A stretch of 64,000 nucleotides of DNA from Hygrophila difformis (taxonomy: Eukaryota > Streptophyta > Magnoliopsida > Lamiales > Acanthaceae). Position 1 is the first letter of the stretch, and each line of letters opens with the position of its first letter. Location: positions 48,199,175 through 48,263,174 of the forward strand of contig JAOANR010000003.1 in NCBI GenBank assembly GCA_030278955.1. Reading direction: 5' to 3'. The notes below the pieces were generated by a model. That model searched no databases and was not told where the DNA came from. It was given only the letters and a program-made list of their open reading frames with translations. Shown here piece by piece: positions 1 to 11,116 of the stretch. A program made the position numbers and the translations under genes.

Positions 1-703
1 CCTCGCGAACAGACAGGTTTAGTCCCATCTCGAACTTCTGTGCCTTTTCTGCATCAGTAGGCACTAGCCTTGGTGCGAACCTCACCAGCTCATTGAAACG
101 TGAGTAGTATTCCTGCACAGTTTGGCCTCCTTGCTTCAGCGACAGGAACTCTTCGTACATCGCTGATTTGGTACTCAGGGGATAGAATCGATCCCTGAGC
201 ATCTCCATCATTTCCGCCCATAAGAAGGGCTCGTCATCCTCCGTCAGTTTGGCTTGCGTCGCCTGCCACCAGTCGTCGGCTTCGCCTCCCAAGTAGTATG
301 AGGCGACATGCACTCTTTCCCCCTCCGGACATTTAACTGCTCCCAGCAGTTTGTCGAAGGTCCGGATCCATTCCTCCAGTTTGGCTGGATCCTCCTCACC
401 AGCATAGTGGGGTGGCTGGTAGGGATTCACCATAGCCAAATATTTAGGGCGAGCTTGGGGCGGAGGTACCGCCGCAGCTTGGCCCTGGTTGACTTGCGCG
501 TTTCCTAGCGCAATCAAAACCTCCTCTATCGTCCGAAGACGATCTCCCACATTGTTCGGTGCGGGGGCGTCCTGCGCACCTTGGGGTTGTTCCTCCTCAG
601 GTTGGGCCGGTTCCATGACATTTGGAGGTATTTCGGTAGGTGTTTCAGTGGTGGTTTGGAGAGCGGGTTGAGTTCTTCCTCTTCCTCTTCCTCTGGGTGC
701 CAT
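1..703 (-). CDS. gag polyprotein N-terminal part, element A (partial)
   Basis: Capsid protein of a Ty3/gypsy retrotransposon; it would assemble cytoplasmic virus-like particles around the element RNA. The ATG at 703 starts MAPRGRGRGRTQPA, followed by a low-complexity N-terminus rich in P, T and Q (about residues 1-60). The retrotransposon gag domain follows: WIRTFDKLLGAV, the YLGGEADDWW block, LRDRFYPLSTK and the VQEYYSRFNELVRFAPRL block. The frame is open for all 234 codons to the window edge, which makes this the least damaged gag here. Zinc knuckles and protease would lie beyond position 1. Copies D and E align along the whole length. Confidence 0.9.
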   Translation of the reverse strand, partial: MAPRGRGRGRTQPALQTTTETPTEIPPNVMEPAQPEEEQPQGAQDAPAPNNVGDRLRTIEEVLIALGNAQVNQGQAAAVPPPQARPKYLAMVNPYQPPHYAGEEDPAKLEEWIRTFDKLLGAVKCPEGERVHVASYYLGGEADDWWQATQAKLTEDDEPFLWAEMMEMLRDRFYPLSTKSAMYEEFLSLKQGGQTVQEYYSRFNELVRFAPRLVPTDAEKAQKFEMGLNLSVRE

Positions 704-971
704 TCTGGTACAAATAGGGTGGATTAGGACTTGTGAATTTAACATATAGTCTAAGCGATTTCTATAAATGTATATGTGTTTTGTAATTTAGCACGTGGTG
801 CTCGATCGAACTAAGAAGCATACGGCGCCTCGGGGTTTTATTTTAATTTGTTTCTTCTTTTTTTTTCGATTTATTATAAATAAGTCGGGCATTTTATTTC
901 CTCAAAAGAAATTTTAGAACAAAGGTAGAAATATTTTCCTAGCAAAATAGTATCTACTAAAAATAGAATCT

Positions 972-1306
972 CTAGCGCCTCAAGACGTCCTCCGGTGGGG
1001 TAGCGGGATCCTCCTCCGGGTCTTCCTCCTCCGAACTCGGCGGCAGTAGATCGTCAAAGATAGTGTTTAAGTCTTGCCCATGTGCATCGATGTGTTCCTT
1101 CAGTATTAAGTTTTGTATAGTAGGGTTTGGACTTGGCGTTCAAGTTTGTTTATGCGGTGATGATCCGCCTCTCTCAAGTTGCCCATGTGGTGCAAATTGG
1201 CCTCCAATTGAGCCATACGGTACTTCATTTGCTCTAGGGTTTGGTGGGAATCAAGATGAACGCTCATCATCCTGATTATCAACTGCATCATGTCTTGACT
1301 AGCCAT
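972..1306 (-). pseudogene. Coiled-coil leader ORF (MASQDMM family), element A, frameshifted
   Basis: An accessory ORF between the primer-binding site and gag. The start MASQDMMQL matches the intact copies in D and E, followed by a heptad-like helix (residues about 5-60, with QMKYRMAQLEANLHHM). Frame is lost after residue 63: near 1120 this copy reads gtatagtaggg where D reads gtgtagtgaggg, a one-base deletion. The acidic tail (EEEDPEEDPATPPED) is still readable in another frame down to the stop at 972-974. I recognise no characterised domain. Confidence 0.7.
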
Positions 1307-1332
1307 CTAGCGCAAGCAAGAGATCTAAGTTA

Positions 1333-1424
1333 ATATTCGCCAAGATTCTAAGTTCAATTTCGCCAAGATTCTAAGTTCAAAGTTGCCAAGATTCTAAGTT
1401 CAAATTCGCCAAGATTCTAAGTTC
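1333..1424 (-). repeat. 23-bp leader minisatellite, element A (about 4 units)
   Basis: Four tandem units of about 23 bp with core cgccaagattctaag lie between the primer-binding site and the coiled-coil ORF. The same repeat occurs at the same place in D (6 units) and F (5 units), so it belongs to the element's leader. Confidence 0.85.
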
Positions 1425-1490
1425 ATGGAAAAGATGCAATATGCAAATGCAAATGATGATTCCCCCCCCCAGAAAATAATTTAATGCACC

Positions 1491-1512
1491 ATATATATAT
1501 ATATATATATAT
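1491..1512. repeat. (AT)n microsatellite in the element A leader
   Basis: An AT dinucleotide run of about 22 bp in the untranslated leader. A related run lies at the same place in element E (57231-57264). Confidence 0.9.
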
Positions 1513-1639
1513 TTTTTTCCATGGGTTTTAAAATAAAAATTTTCTATGGAAATAACACTTTAAAATTTAAATAATAGTCAAAATAGTAATAATAGTTTAA
1601 AAATAATAATGGTTTCAAAATAATAGTTTCAAAATAGCC

Positions 1640-1653
1640 GGTCTCTGATACCA
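1640..1653 (-). other. Primer-binding site, element A (initiator tRNA-Met type)
   Basis: The minus strand reads TGGTATCAGAGACC, three bases inside the LTR end. The complement of the plant initiator tRNA-Met 3' end is TGGTATCAGAGCC, so this copy carries one extra base. Confidence 0.85.
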
Positions 1654-1656
1654 ACT

Positions 1657-4248
1657 TGTAACACCCCGGTTTTTGGTAACCCAGGTCGGGGTGCCACCGC
1701 CACACCTCCCTAGTAAGACACGGTTTCTCCGGCTTACTAAAGAGATGCAAGGCTAGGTATTGCAGTATTTAAAACATTTAAAGCATTCAAACAGCCCATA
1801 CAATATAGTTCGAAAATAATAATATCATAGCGCAGCGGAAATAATATTTAAGTATAGTATTGCAGCGGAAAATGTAAATAGGGCCGACATGGCCAAAACA
1901 GGGGTTAAACAGGCCCGTTCATAATATGGTCTAAAGTACGAATTTAAAAACAAAATAATGTTTCCCCAAAATCCCATGCATGAATCGTGCTCATACATGC
2001 TCATTCCACATACTCTGTAAGAAAAAAAAAGAATAAAAATGGTTTGGTCAGCACAACTTGCTGAGTAAGTTAACACATGCATGATCGTAGGGTTTAAAAG
2101 CCATTAATTTAATAATTAAACAAAAGCATGATAATAACATAATATTCAATTTAATCTAATCAACTATCCAATTGCATAATTTATTTCAGGGCTCTATTTA
2201 ACAACACATTTCGCATGATCTAGAATAATAGCCATAATTTAAATAAAGCATTTAAATAATTTAATTGGACAACAACCATAATTTAATCTAGTTTTATTTA
2301 ATTTAATATCCCCATTACATCCCATATTTGGTATTTCAAGTTTCACGATAGCATCGCGATGTCAACAAGTTTAGCCGGTAGCCCAGCGGCCGCAACCGTA
2401 TCAGCCATACCCAGTACCACTCCGGAGCCTCGGGAAACCCATGTGGATATTCTCGAGAGTGTAGGCTCTATATTTCGCCGTTTTGGCAATATCATATCTC
2501 AAGTTTAGCGCGCGGGGTCACTATCGTCCATTAAGGCACGAAGTGAATCGTTAGGGGGCACCCTGCAGAGCACTCACCCCTAATTTTAATTTATCAAGTT
2601 TGTAAGGGCATTTAATTCCAAAAATCTGATTTAAGTTTTATTTATTTGAAAACAATATTTCAATTTATTTCAACCCTAGAGGTTAACTCCATGTTTCAAC
2701 AAGATTTCAAGATTTGATTTCCGGTAAACCACAGTTTACTCTAAAATTCGTCTAAAATCAGATTTAATTCCAAAAATTCCAAACTTTCTCTACTGACTCA
2801 GAAACATCGAGATCTACAACTTTCGTGTTTTAACGTTTTCAATCCGTGATACCGAAATAGGTCAAAAACACCAATTTTCACAGAAGCATAATTCTGTCCG
2901 AATTTCCTATGTCACAGTTTAAAGATTTCGAATTCTACCATAGCAATTCAACTCCAAATTTGATGAAATTTTACAGAGACCATTTTAAGACATTTATCTA
3001 CAACTTTCATGTTCGGCCAATGATCTAAATCGGTCTGGAACCTATGTCAAAAACATGATCAAGATCTAACCTAAGTTCTGTCAAGAATTTCAAGATCTAG
3101 ATTCAAGCAGTTCGGTTTCGGTTGGTTTTCACATAATAAATTATCTCTAAAAATTCTGAAAAGTTTACAGTAGATAGATCTAAGCCTTAGAAACGTTTTT
3201 TGTGTTTTAAGTTTTTCCGTTTGAAGTTGTTTTAAGGTTCAAAAAAATTCATCAAATCTGTTGCGTCGGTAGAAAACATAAGATGGCAGATTTACGATTT
3301 CTTGTTAAATCTTTTAGTTTCGAACGTTTTAATTCCTCCCAAAACCATGTAAGAGTTAACTTACAGATTAATCATCGTCCGGGTTCGTCTATTTCAGAGG
3401 CGTGGTTTCCAGTCCACCGTTTATCCTCTCCTCTCGTCGGGTTCTCCGTTCTAGATCCGATACAGGGTGTAGAGAGAAAAGAAACGAGGTTAGAATCCAT
3501 TTTCGGATTGAAACGTGAAAGGATTTATCGGACTAGAGCTTACCACAACGTTGGAGATCTTCCGGATTTCGTCCAAAACAGTCGTTGTCTCCGTTTGGTG
3601 CCTCCGTTGACTCCAGGATTTCGACTTTTGTGTATAGAGAGTATCGTAGGGTTTTGAAAAAGGGTTTAGGCTTCCGAGGGAGTTTATTTATAGATATCTA
3701 AGTCCTAGGGCGTCCAAAATCTGACCCTAAGGGTCTTGAGTCGAGAGACGTTCAACCGAAAGTCGAAAAATCCGCGTTCGGGCGAGAGATTCGCGCAACG
3801 GGCGAATCTGTCAAGTGGCGCGGGGTTGGCGTGCGGTTCCCCGTATTAGCGCGCGGACAGCGCGCGGCTTCCGCCTGGACTTCGGTCCGGGCGGGTCGTG
3901 CGATCCGTCGTGCTTTTCCGCCTCTCTTTCGGGTTTCTATCCCTCTATGTTCCCGGATTCCAATTTCCGGACTCTCTTCGGGTTTACGAAATAGGAACCC
4001 CGTATAATTTATGTTTGGACTCGAGTTCTCGAGTTCATTTATATCGGATACCCGTGTAACGACTTATTTGACTTTATTTAATTTTAATTTCTTTTGTTTA
4101 CTTAAATCTCTTTTAATTTCATTTCTTATTTCTTCTATATTTATTTATTTAATGTATTTGCTGATTTATTTATTATATTTATTTATTTATTATATTTATT
4201 TATTGTATTTATTTATTTATTTATGTTGTAAAATTCTCGGGTATTACA
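1657..4248 (-). repeat. 5' LTR of element A (2,592 bp)
   Basis: On the plus strand it begins TGTAACACCCCGG and ends GGGTATTACA, the reverse complement of the Tekay-type LTR ends TGTAATACCC...GGTGTTACA. It contains a TATA-type box, a GC-rich U3 block (about 3740-3960) and an ATTT-rich stretch near the U3 end (about 4080-4230). By eye it is closest to the LTR of element F, which shares the variant U3 block around 3765-3800. Confidence 0.9.
3684..3693 (-). promoter_or_regulatory. TATA box in LTR A
   Basis: The minus strand reads CTATAAATAA, found at the equivalent place in all the long LTRs here (D 22029-22038, F 60303-60312, H 36659-36668). It sits about 560 bp inside the U3 end, so U3 is roughly 0.6 kb and R-U5 about 2 kb. 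Confidence 0.65.
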
Positions 4249-4599
4249 GTCCTGGCGCGCCCTGGAGCAGAGACCGCACGGCTCCGGTCTGGACTGCGGT
4301 CCGGACCGGGTCGTGCGATCCGTCGGGTCTTTTCTCCTCTCTTTCAGACTTCTATCTTTCTACATTTTCGGGCTCGATTTTCCGGGTCGTTCTCGGATTA
4401 TAAATTCTATCTTTAATCTATTTCGATTAAATTGATTTTGTGTTTGAAATCTTAAGTCCGTCGGTTTTGGATTTGTCGGCTTTTAATTCGTCGTCTTTTG
4501 ACTTCCGTGCATTTCCGAGTTTACGGGTTCTCGGAATCAAAATCCCTTCGCTCTTCGGATTGAATTCTATTTCATGTCATAAAATTTACGGGTATTACA
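4249..4599 (-). repeat. 3' LTR remnant of element B, interrupted by A
   Basis: It ends TTTACGGGTATTACA next to a polypurine tract and includes the typical GC-rich U3 block (tctggactgcggtccgg). It is diverged from the A, D and E LTRs. The rest of this LTR would be left of element A, outside the window. Confidence 0.8.
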
Positions 4600-4600
4600 G

Positions 4601-4637
4601 TCTACCCCCTTAAGGATCAACTTCGTCCGCGAAGTTG
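4601..4637 (-). other. Polypurine tract and adjacent hairpin, element B
   Basis: The minus strand reads TTAAGGGGGTAGA directly before the LTR, the site priming plus-strand DNA synthesis. Next to it is a perfect 8-bp stem CAACTTCG/CGAAGTTG (4618-4637) with loop TCCG. The same stem with loop TCCT occurs beside the tracts of D and E. A second purine-rich tract lies about 220 bp further in (4826-4840). Confidence 0.75.
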
Positions 4638-4866
4638 TGTTTCGGCTTTTCTCGCGCTAAGAGTTAGGGTCCTTTTGTTTATTTTATTATTTTGTGACTG
4701 AACTCAAAATTGAAATTTCCAAGTTGCCTACATACCCTGTAAAGGGATCAAGTCATTACGTAGTTCAAAATAATTTGAATTTGTTAATTTATTAATTTGG
4801 GATACATAATATCCGCGTTGTTACATCCTCCCCCCCTTAAGATTACAGTTATGTCCCCATAACTGC

Positions 4867-6018
4867 CTATTCATTATTCTCAAGAAGGTTCGGATTTTGG
4901 TCTTGCCTCTGAGGGAATCGATGCCCTTGGTTGTTGCCATTTCGATCGTCTGGGTTCTGTGGCTGCTTAGGTCGAGTGGTCACATCCCCTCTCTTATTGA
5001 TGTTCTCTATCCGTGTCCGGCAGTCACGCAGCTGATGACCATGTCGACCACATCGAAAGCATGCCCTAGGCTGAGGGCATCCTCTCGCATAATGTGGTTT
5101 ACCACAATTTGGACATGGTGGCGCATAGTTACCATGGTTGAAGACTATCCCCTTGTTTCCTCCATTTTCGTTTCGGTGTGGTTTGTTCGAGCTTCCACGG
5201 AAAGGGTCCTTATTCCTCTTGTATTCTCCTTGTAGTCCTAGGTTAATCTCACCTACCGGTTTCCGTTTTAGTCCTTGAACTCGTGCAACCGCTATCGCAC
5301 GATCGTACACAGCTTGTAGGTTAGGGTAGTACTCACTTGTGATCACCTCTCTGACGAATAGGTTCAGTCCCATCTCGAACTTCTGTGCCCTTTCTATATC
5401 AGTCGGCACTAGTCTCGGCGCGAACCGCACTAACTCCTTGAAACGGTTATAGTATTCTTGGACCGTTTTTCCTCCTTGCCTCAGTGTCAGAAACTCATCA
5501 TACATAGCAGTCTTCGTGCTCATTGGATAAAAGCGATCCCTTAGACCCTCCTTAAGTTCATTCCATGTATAGGCCTCTAGATCTTCCTCTATATTCCCTT
5601 GGAGGTTTTGCCACCACTTGTCGGCTTCACCTCTTAAGTAGTAGGTTGCCACCCAGACTTTCTCGTCCTCCGGGCATTTGACAGCATTCAGAAGCTTGTC
5701 GAAAGTACGAATCCAATCCTCCAAGTTGGCCGGGTCCCCTTGGCCGTCATAATGGGGTGGTTTGTAGGGGTTCACTAATGCTAAGTAGTTGGCTCAGGCT
5801 ACCGGTGGTGGTACACCCGCTTGTGCATGTTGCACTTCAGCATTTCCTAATGCTACGAGTACTTCTTCTACCGTCCTTAAACGTTCATCCATGTTGTTGG
5901 GAATAGGAGGCGCTCGTTCTCCTACTTTCTGAGGAATCTCATTGTTGTTAGGTGCGTTGGGGAGGTCAGTGTCAGTGCCGTTTGGACTTACCTTCCTCAG
6001 TTTTCTCCTAGGTGCCAT
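4867..6018 (-). pseudogene. gag of element B, one in-frame stop; rest of pol deleted
   Basis: Gag capsid-nucleocapsid protein. It starts MAPRRKLRKVSPNG at 6018 and is interrupted by TGA at 5794-5796, after which the same frame continues (VNPYKPPHYDGQG). Visible are the gag domain with EADKWWQNLQ and LRDRFYPMSTK, then two zinc knuckles (CPNCGKPHYARGC and CFRCGRHGHQLRDC), then an N/Q-rich tail. The stop at 4867 is followed at once by VMGT*, the sequence that ends pol in D and E. All of protease, reverse transcriptase, RNase H and integrase has therefore been deleted, making B a non-autonomous gag-only derivative of a different subfamily from A, D and E. Confidence 0.85.
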
Positions 6019-6676
6019 TTCCTGATATTAAGCACGCGAAGATGAGTTTCTAATCTAGGGAATATTAGGAGTCAGGAAAATTTGAAAGATAGATCGGTAA
6101 CGGCCGTTTAATCGACGTGGGCACGCTAAACATAAGTGATCAAGATCTAGGACTAAGGCAAAGTTAGTCTTTAGCAAGCGCTCCTAAGTCAAAGTCGTGT
6201 CGAATTCTAATATAGGAGTGTTTCTTAACGCCGATAATTCATATAAAAAGAGTTAGTACAATTATGTATGCATGCATATGCAATCCCCCCAATAAAAATT
6301 TAATTTATGCATGCATTTATTTATCCATGGTTTTAAAAATAAATTTATTCCATTGATAGATTTTAAAAGAATAAGGGTAAAAAGTTTGGGCCACTATATT
6401 GGGCCAAAAGAAATAAATTATTTGGGCTTAAGTAAAAACAAGGGTATTGGGCCAACATAGCAATTAAATATTGGGCTAAAAATTTGGGCTAAAAAAATTT
6501 TGGGCTCAAAAGTTTTAAGCTTTAAAATAATTAATTTAGGCTAAAAGTTAGGGCTTAGAAAAATTTTGGGCTCAACACTGATAGTTTCATAATAATAATG
6601 GTTTTAAAAATAATACTAGTTTAAAAAAAATAATAGTTTAAAAATAATAATACTAGTTTTAAAAATAGTACCACTT
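6019..6676 (-). other. Element B leader, primer-binding site mostly deleted
   Basis: Untranslated leader between B's LTR and gag with no coiled-coil ORF, unlike A, D, E and F. Beside the LTR the minus strand reads GTGGTA then CTATTTTTAAA. The other elements have TGGTATCAGAGCC and a short CCGG stretch between these blocks, so 10-11 bases of the primer-binding site are missing. Repeated ttgggcc/gggctaaaa patches fill 6390-6570. Confidence 0.7.
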
Positions 6677-6801
6677 TGTAACACCCCGGATTTGATCACC
6701 CAGGCTGGGATGCCACCGCCACACCTCCCAAGCAAGACACGACTTCATTCGAGCTCACTTGAGAGATGCAAGGCTAAGGGTATAAAATAATTTAAAACAA
6801 C
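6677..6801 (-). repeat. 5' LTR stub of element B, with target-site ACAAC
   Basis: It begins TGTAACACCCCGGATTTG and continues for 125 bp until a D-type LTR interrupts it. The last five bases, ACAAC (6797-6801), match the bases beyond D's other end (22609-22613). The LTR resumes at 22614. Confidence 0.8.
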
Positions 6802-9318
6802 TGTAACACCCCGGTTTTTGGTCACCCAGGTCGGGATGTCACCGCCACACCTCCCTAGTAAGACACGGTTTCTCCGGCTTACTAAAGAGATGCAAGGCTA
6901 AGTATTTCAGTATTTAAAAGCTTTGAAAACATCTGCAGACATCCCATACAAGATAATCTCGAAAAAAATAATAATATCATAGCGCATCGGAAAAAGTATT
7001 TAAGTATAATATTACATCGAAAATGTAAATACGACCAACATGGTCAAAACTCGGGTTAAACAGGCCCGTTTATTCTAATGTCTAATGTAAGAATTTAAAT
7101 AATAAGTTTGCAAAAATATAGTTCCCCCATGCATGAGCTCATGATCATTCCACATACTCTGTAAGGAAAAAGGAAAATAAAATGGTTTGGTCGGCACAAC
7201 TTGCTGAGTAAGTTAACACATTCATGATCGTAGGGTTTAAAAGCCATTAATTTAATATTTACATAAAAGCATGATAATATTCATAAATAATCTGAAATGA
7301 AGCCATAAGTAATTTTAAATAAAGCATTTAATAATTTAATGAACAACAATTAAAAATATTTAACTATCCCCATTACTCCCAAGATAATATAGCAAGTATT
7401 TCACGATTGCATCGCAATCTCGTCAATTTAGCCGGAAACCGGCGGCCGCAGCCGTATCTGCCATACTCAGTACCACTCCGGAGCCTCGAGAAACCCATAA
7501 GGATATTCACGAGAGTGTAGGCCATATATCTCATGCCGTTTTGGCAACATATCTAAAATTTTTCGCGCGGGGTCACCATCGTCCATATAGGCACGAAGTG
7601 AATTGTTAGGAGGGCACCCTGCAGAGCACTCACCCCCTAATTTTAACGATCAAGTTCGTAAAGGGGATTTTCTAAATTTCCAGATTTCATATCATTATTT
7701 CAAAGAGTCTTCTACTCGTTTAAACCTTAAAGGCTAGTTTCCTCGTTTCAACAATATTTCAAGATTTGACTCGGTCAACCACAGTTTACTCTAAAATTCA
7801 GTAAAAATTGAGTTTATTTCCAAAAATTCTGAAATTTCACCACTGACTCAGAAACATCGAGATGAACAACTTTCTTGTGTTAACTTTTTCAATCCGAGAT
7901 ACCGAAATAGGTCAAATACATCAATTTTCGTCATAACCTAAATCGGTCCGAAATTCGTATACAGCAGTTCAAGATTATCAAGATCTACCATAGCAAATCA
8001 ACTCCAAATTTAATGAAATTTTACAGAGATCATCTTAAGACATTTGTATACAACTTTTATGTTCGGCCAAAGATCTAAATCGGTCTAGAACCTATGTCAA
8101 AAACGTGATCAAGATCAGACCTAAGTTCTATCAAGAATTTCAAGATCCAATTTCAAGCAGTTTGGTTTCGGTGGGTTTTCACATATCAAATCGTCTCTAA
8201 AAATTCTGAAAATTTTACAGTAGATATATGTAAGCCTTAGGAACGTTTTTTGTGTTTTAAGTTTTGCTGTTTGAAGTCTTTTTAAGGTTCGGAAAAATTC
8301 GTCAAAACTGTTGCGCCGGTAGAAAACATTCAATGACAGATTTACGAAAGATTCGATTAAGCTTTTAGGTTTCCTGTTTTAATTACTCCCAAAACCATGT
8401 AAGTATTAACTTACATATTTGTAGATATCCGGGATCGTCTATTTCGAAGGCGTGGCTTCCAGTCCTCCGTCTATCCTCTCCGTTCGTCGGGTTCTACGTA
8501 CTAGATCCGATTCGGGGCGTAGAAAGTAAAAGAAGAAGGTTAGGATTCGTTTTCGAATCAAAAATAAGAGACGAATGGATCGGAACTTACCATGACGTCT
8601 AGGAGACTCTGATTTTCGTCCAAATCAGTCTTGCCTTGGTCTCGTGCCTCCGACGACTCCGGAATTAGGGTTTTCGGATGTTTAGAGAGTTGTAGGGTTT
8701 TGGAAAAGTATTCGGAGCTTTTAAGAGGGCTTATTTATAGTTAAACAAGCCCTAAGGACGCCCAAGGTCTGCCCCTAGGAGTCTTGAGCCGAAAGGTGTT
8801 TAACCAAAGTCGGAAAATCCGGATTCGGGCGAGAAAATCTCGCACGGGCGAATCTGTCACATGGCGCGGTCGTGGCGTGCTCTTCCTCCTTCGACCGCGC
8901 GGCCACCGCGCGACACTCGCCTGGACTTCAGTCCGGGCGGGTCGTGCGATCCGTCGTGCATTTCCTCCTCTCTTTCGGACTTCTATCCCTCTATGCTCTC
9001 GTATTCCGATCTCCGGGGTATCTTCGGGTTTCTACTTCCTCTCTAAATTTTTACTTGGGGTCTAATTGCATGTTTGGACTCGAATTCTCGAGTTCATTGA
9101 TGTCGGGTTTCGGTGTACAATTTATTTATCTCTAATAATTCTTTTTATTTAATTAAATTCCTTTAATTCCTTTTTAAGTCAAATCTCATTTCTCATTTCC
9201 TTATCTTTTTTTATTTATTTATTTGCTGGATTTATTTGTTTATGGTATTTATTGTATTTATTGTTTATTTATTTAATTTATTGTTTTATTTTATGTTGGA
9301 AAATTCTCGGGTATTACA
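6802..9318 (-). repeat. Duplicated copy of element D's 3' LTR (2,517 bp)
   Basis: Near-identical to 11117-13632. It exists because of the tandem duplication rather than a separate insertion: both its left flank (B stub) and right flank (polypurine tract, hairpin, pol tail) repeat those of the D copy. The hairpin recurs at 9338-9357. Confidence 0.85.
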
Positions 9319-9541
9319 GTCTACCCTCCTTAAGAATCAACTTCGTCCTCGAAGTTGTGTTTCGGCTTTTCTCGTGCTAAGGTCTTGTGTTTGTTTTATT
9401 ATGTTGTGACTGAACTCAGAATTAAAACTTCTAAAATGCCTACGTACCCTGTGAAGGGATCAAGCCATAACGTAGTTCAAAAGTTTACAAAAATGCACGA
9501 AAAATAGGTGGTATGACATCCTCTCCCCCTTAAGATTGCAG

Positions 9542-10147
9542 TTATGTCCCCATAACTGTGTCGGTATCGGTTTGGAACAATGTCGGGTAGCGTTCTCTCA
9601 TGTCGGATTCTACTTCCCAAGTTGTCGTCTCACTTTCGTGGTTCGACTAAAGAACCATGATCATTTTGACGGTTTTGTTCCTCGTTACTCGTTCCTTAGT
9701 GTCGAGAATACGCACTGGGACTTCTTCATAAGTCAAATCTTCATCGAGTTCAATTATCTCCGGTTGAAGTACATGTGTCGGGTCCGGCACATACTTCTTT
9801 AGTTGTGAGACATGGAAGACATTATGAACTCGATCTAATTGTGGCGGTAAAGCCAGTCGGTAGGCTAAATTTCCGACTCATTCTAGAATCTCGTAAGGTC
9901 CTATGTATCGAGGACTCAACTTTCCTCGCTTGCCAAAGCGCATCACCCCCTTCATGGGTGATATCTTTAGCATGACCCTATCTCCCACTTGAAATTCTAG
10001 GTCTCGTCGTCTCACGTCAGTGTAACTCTTTTGACAGTCTTGAGCGGCTTTCATTTTCCCTTGAATCACTTTGATTTGTTGAGCCATGTCTTCGATAAGT
10101 TGTGGTCCCACTACCACCGACTTATCGTTTTCTTCCCATCTCAACGG
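9542..10147 (-). pseudogene. Duplicated pol tail of element D (integrase C-terminus and chromodomain)
   Basis: A copy of 13856-14461. It encodes the end of the integrase ([20 protein letters not shown] and [10 protein letters not shown]) and the chromodomain-like tail ending VMGT*. Reading begins mid-protein at the duplication junction, RWEENDKS, where it abuts a gag N-terminus. The stops of the parent, after EILE and in the VLWSNHE motif, are present here too, so they predate the duplication. Confidence 0.85.
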
Positions 10148-10332
10148 ACTTCAGCATTTCCTAATGCTACGAGTACTTCTTCTACCGTCCTTAAACGTTC
10201 ATCCATGTTGTTGGGAATAGGAGGCGCTCGTTCTCCTACTTTCTGAGGAATCTCATTGTTGTTAGGTGCGTTGGGGATGTCAGTGTCAGTGCCGTTTGGA
10301 CTTACCTTCCTCAGTTTTCTCCTAGGTGCCAT
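10148..10332 (-). pseudogene. Duplicated gag N-terminus of element B
   Basis: The first about 60 codons of B's gag (MAPRRKLRKVSPNG to ALGNAEV) joined directly to pol-tail sequence. It differs from the unit 1 copy by one visible residue (DTDI for DTDL). It is a by-product of the duplication and cannot encode a complete domain. Confidence 0.85.
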
Positions 10333-10991
10333 TTCCTGATATTAAGCACGCGAAGATGAGTTTCTAATCTAGGGAATATTAGGAGTCAGGAAAATTTGAA
10401 AGATAGATCGGTAACGGCCGTTTAATCGACGTGGGCACGCTAAACATAAGTGATCAAGATCTAGGACTAAGGCAAAGTTAGTCTTTAGCAAGCGCTCCTA
10501 AGTCAAAGTCGTGTCGAATTCTAATATAGGAGTGTTTCTTAACGCCGATAATTCATATAAAAAGAGTTAGTACAATTATGTATGCATGCATATGCAATCC
10601 CCCCAATAAAAATTTAATTTATGCATGCATTTATTTATCCATGGGTTTTAAAAATAAATTTATTCCATTGATAGATTTTAAAAGAATAAGGGTAAAAAGT
10701 TTGGGCCACTATATTGGGCCAAAAGAAATAAATTATTTGGGCTTAAGTAAAAACAAGGGTATTGGGCCAACATAGCAATTAAATATTGGGCTAAAAATTT
10801 GGGCTAAAAAAATTTTGGGCTCAAAAGTTTTGAGCTTTAAAATAATTAATTTAGGCTAAAAGTTAGGGCTTAGAAAAATTTTGGGCTCAATACTGATAGT
10901 TTCATAATAATAATGGTTATAAAAATAATACTAGTTTAAAAAAAATAATAGTTTAAAAATAATAATACTAGTTTTAAAAATAGTACCACTT
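10333..10991 (-). other. Duplicated element B leader
   Basis: A copy of 6019-6676, including the deleted primer-binding site beside the LTR stub. No gene is seen in it. Confidence 0.8.
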
Positions 10992-11116
10992 TGTAACACC
11001 CCGGATTTGATCACCCAGGCTGGGATGCCACCGCCACACCTCCCAAGCAAGACACGACTTCATTCAAGCTCACTTGAGAGATGCAAGGCTAAGGGTATAA
11101 AATAATTTAAAACAAC
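10992..11116 (-). repeat. Duplicated 5' LTR stub of element B with target-site ACAAC
   Basis: A copy of 6677-6801. ACAAC at 11112-11116 directly abuts the D LTR and matches 22609-22613 at the other end of D. Confidence 0.8.

Larger units (their letters stand above)
1..4248 (-). mobile_element. Element A: 5' part of a Tekay/Del-type Ty3/gypsy retrotransposon
   Basis: Read on the minus strand the order is 5' LTR (4248 to 1657), tRNA-Met primer-binding site, small coiled-coil ORF, gag start, then the window edge. The pol and 3' LTR lie outside the window. The right flank (4249 on) is LTR sequence of another element, so A is inserted in the 3' LTR of B. Clade assignment rests on gag similarity to copies D and E, of which E shows a chromodomain-ended pol. 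The target duplication cannot be checked because only one flank is visible. Confidence 0.9.
5834..10147. repeat. Tandem duplication, unit 1 (4,314 bp)
   Basis: This segment is repeated directly at 10148-14461 with few differences. It holds the N-terminus of B's gag, B's leader, a 125-bp stub of B's 5' LTR, a copy of D's 3' LTR and the 3' end of D's pol. Junctions share ACTTC followed by a similar GCATTT (5834, 10148 and 14462), which suggests joining at microhomology. Confidence 0.9.

Noticed and set aside
4011..4403. A hydrophobic Y/L/I-rich ORF (also 25373-25683)
   Set aside because: It translates the ATTT/TTTA simple repeat near the LTR end, so the apparent membrane protein is an artefact of low complexity.
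8784..9135. ORFs of about 60-95 codons on the plus strand in the GC-rich part of LTRs (also 13098-13449, 22082-22463, 36712-37095)
   Set aside because: They lie antisense to the LTR transcript in a C/G-rich U3 block, overlap each other in several frames and recur only because the LTR recurs. No motif is visible.
6802..9318. An independent solo LTR or a separate element C
   Set aside because: Both flanks equal those of D's 3' LTR at an offset of 4,314 bp, so it is part of the tandem duplication.
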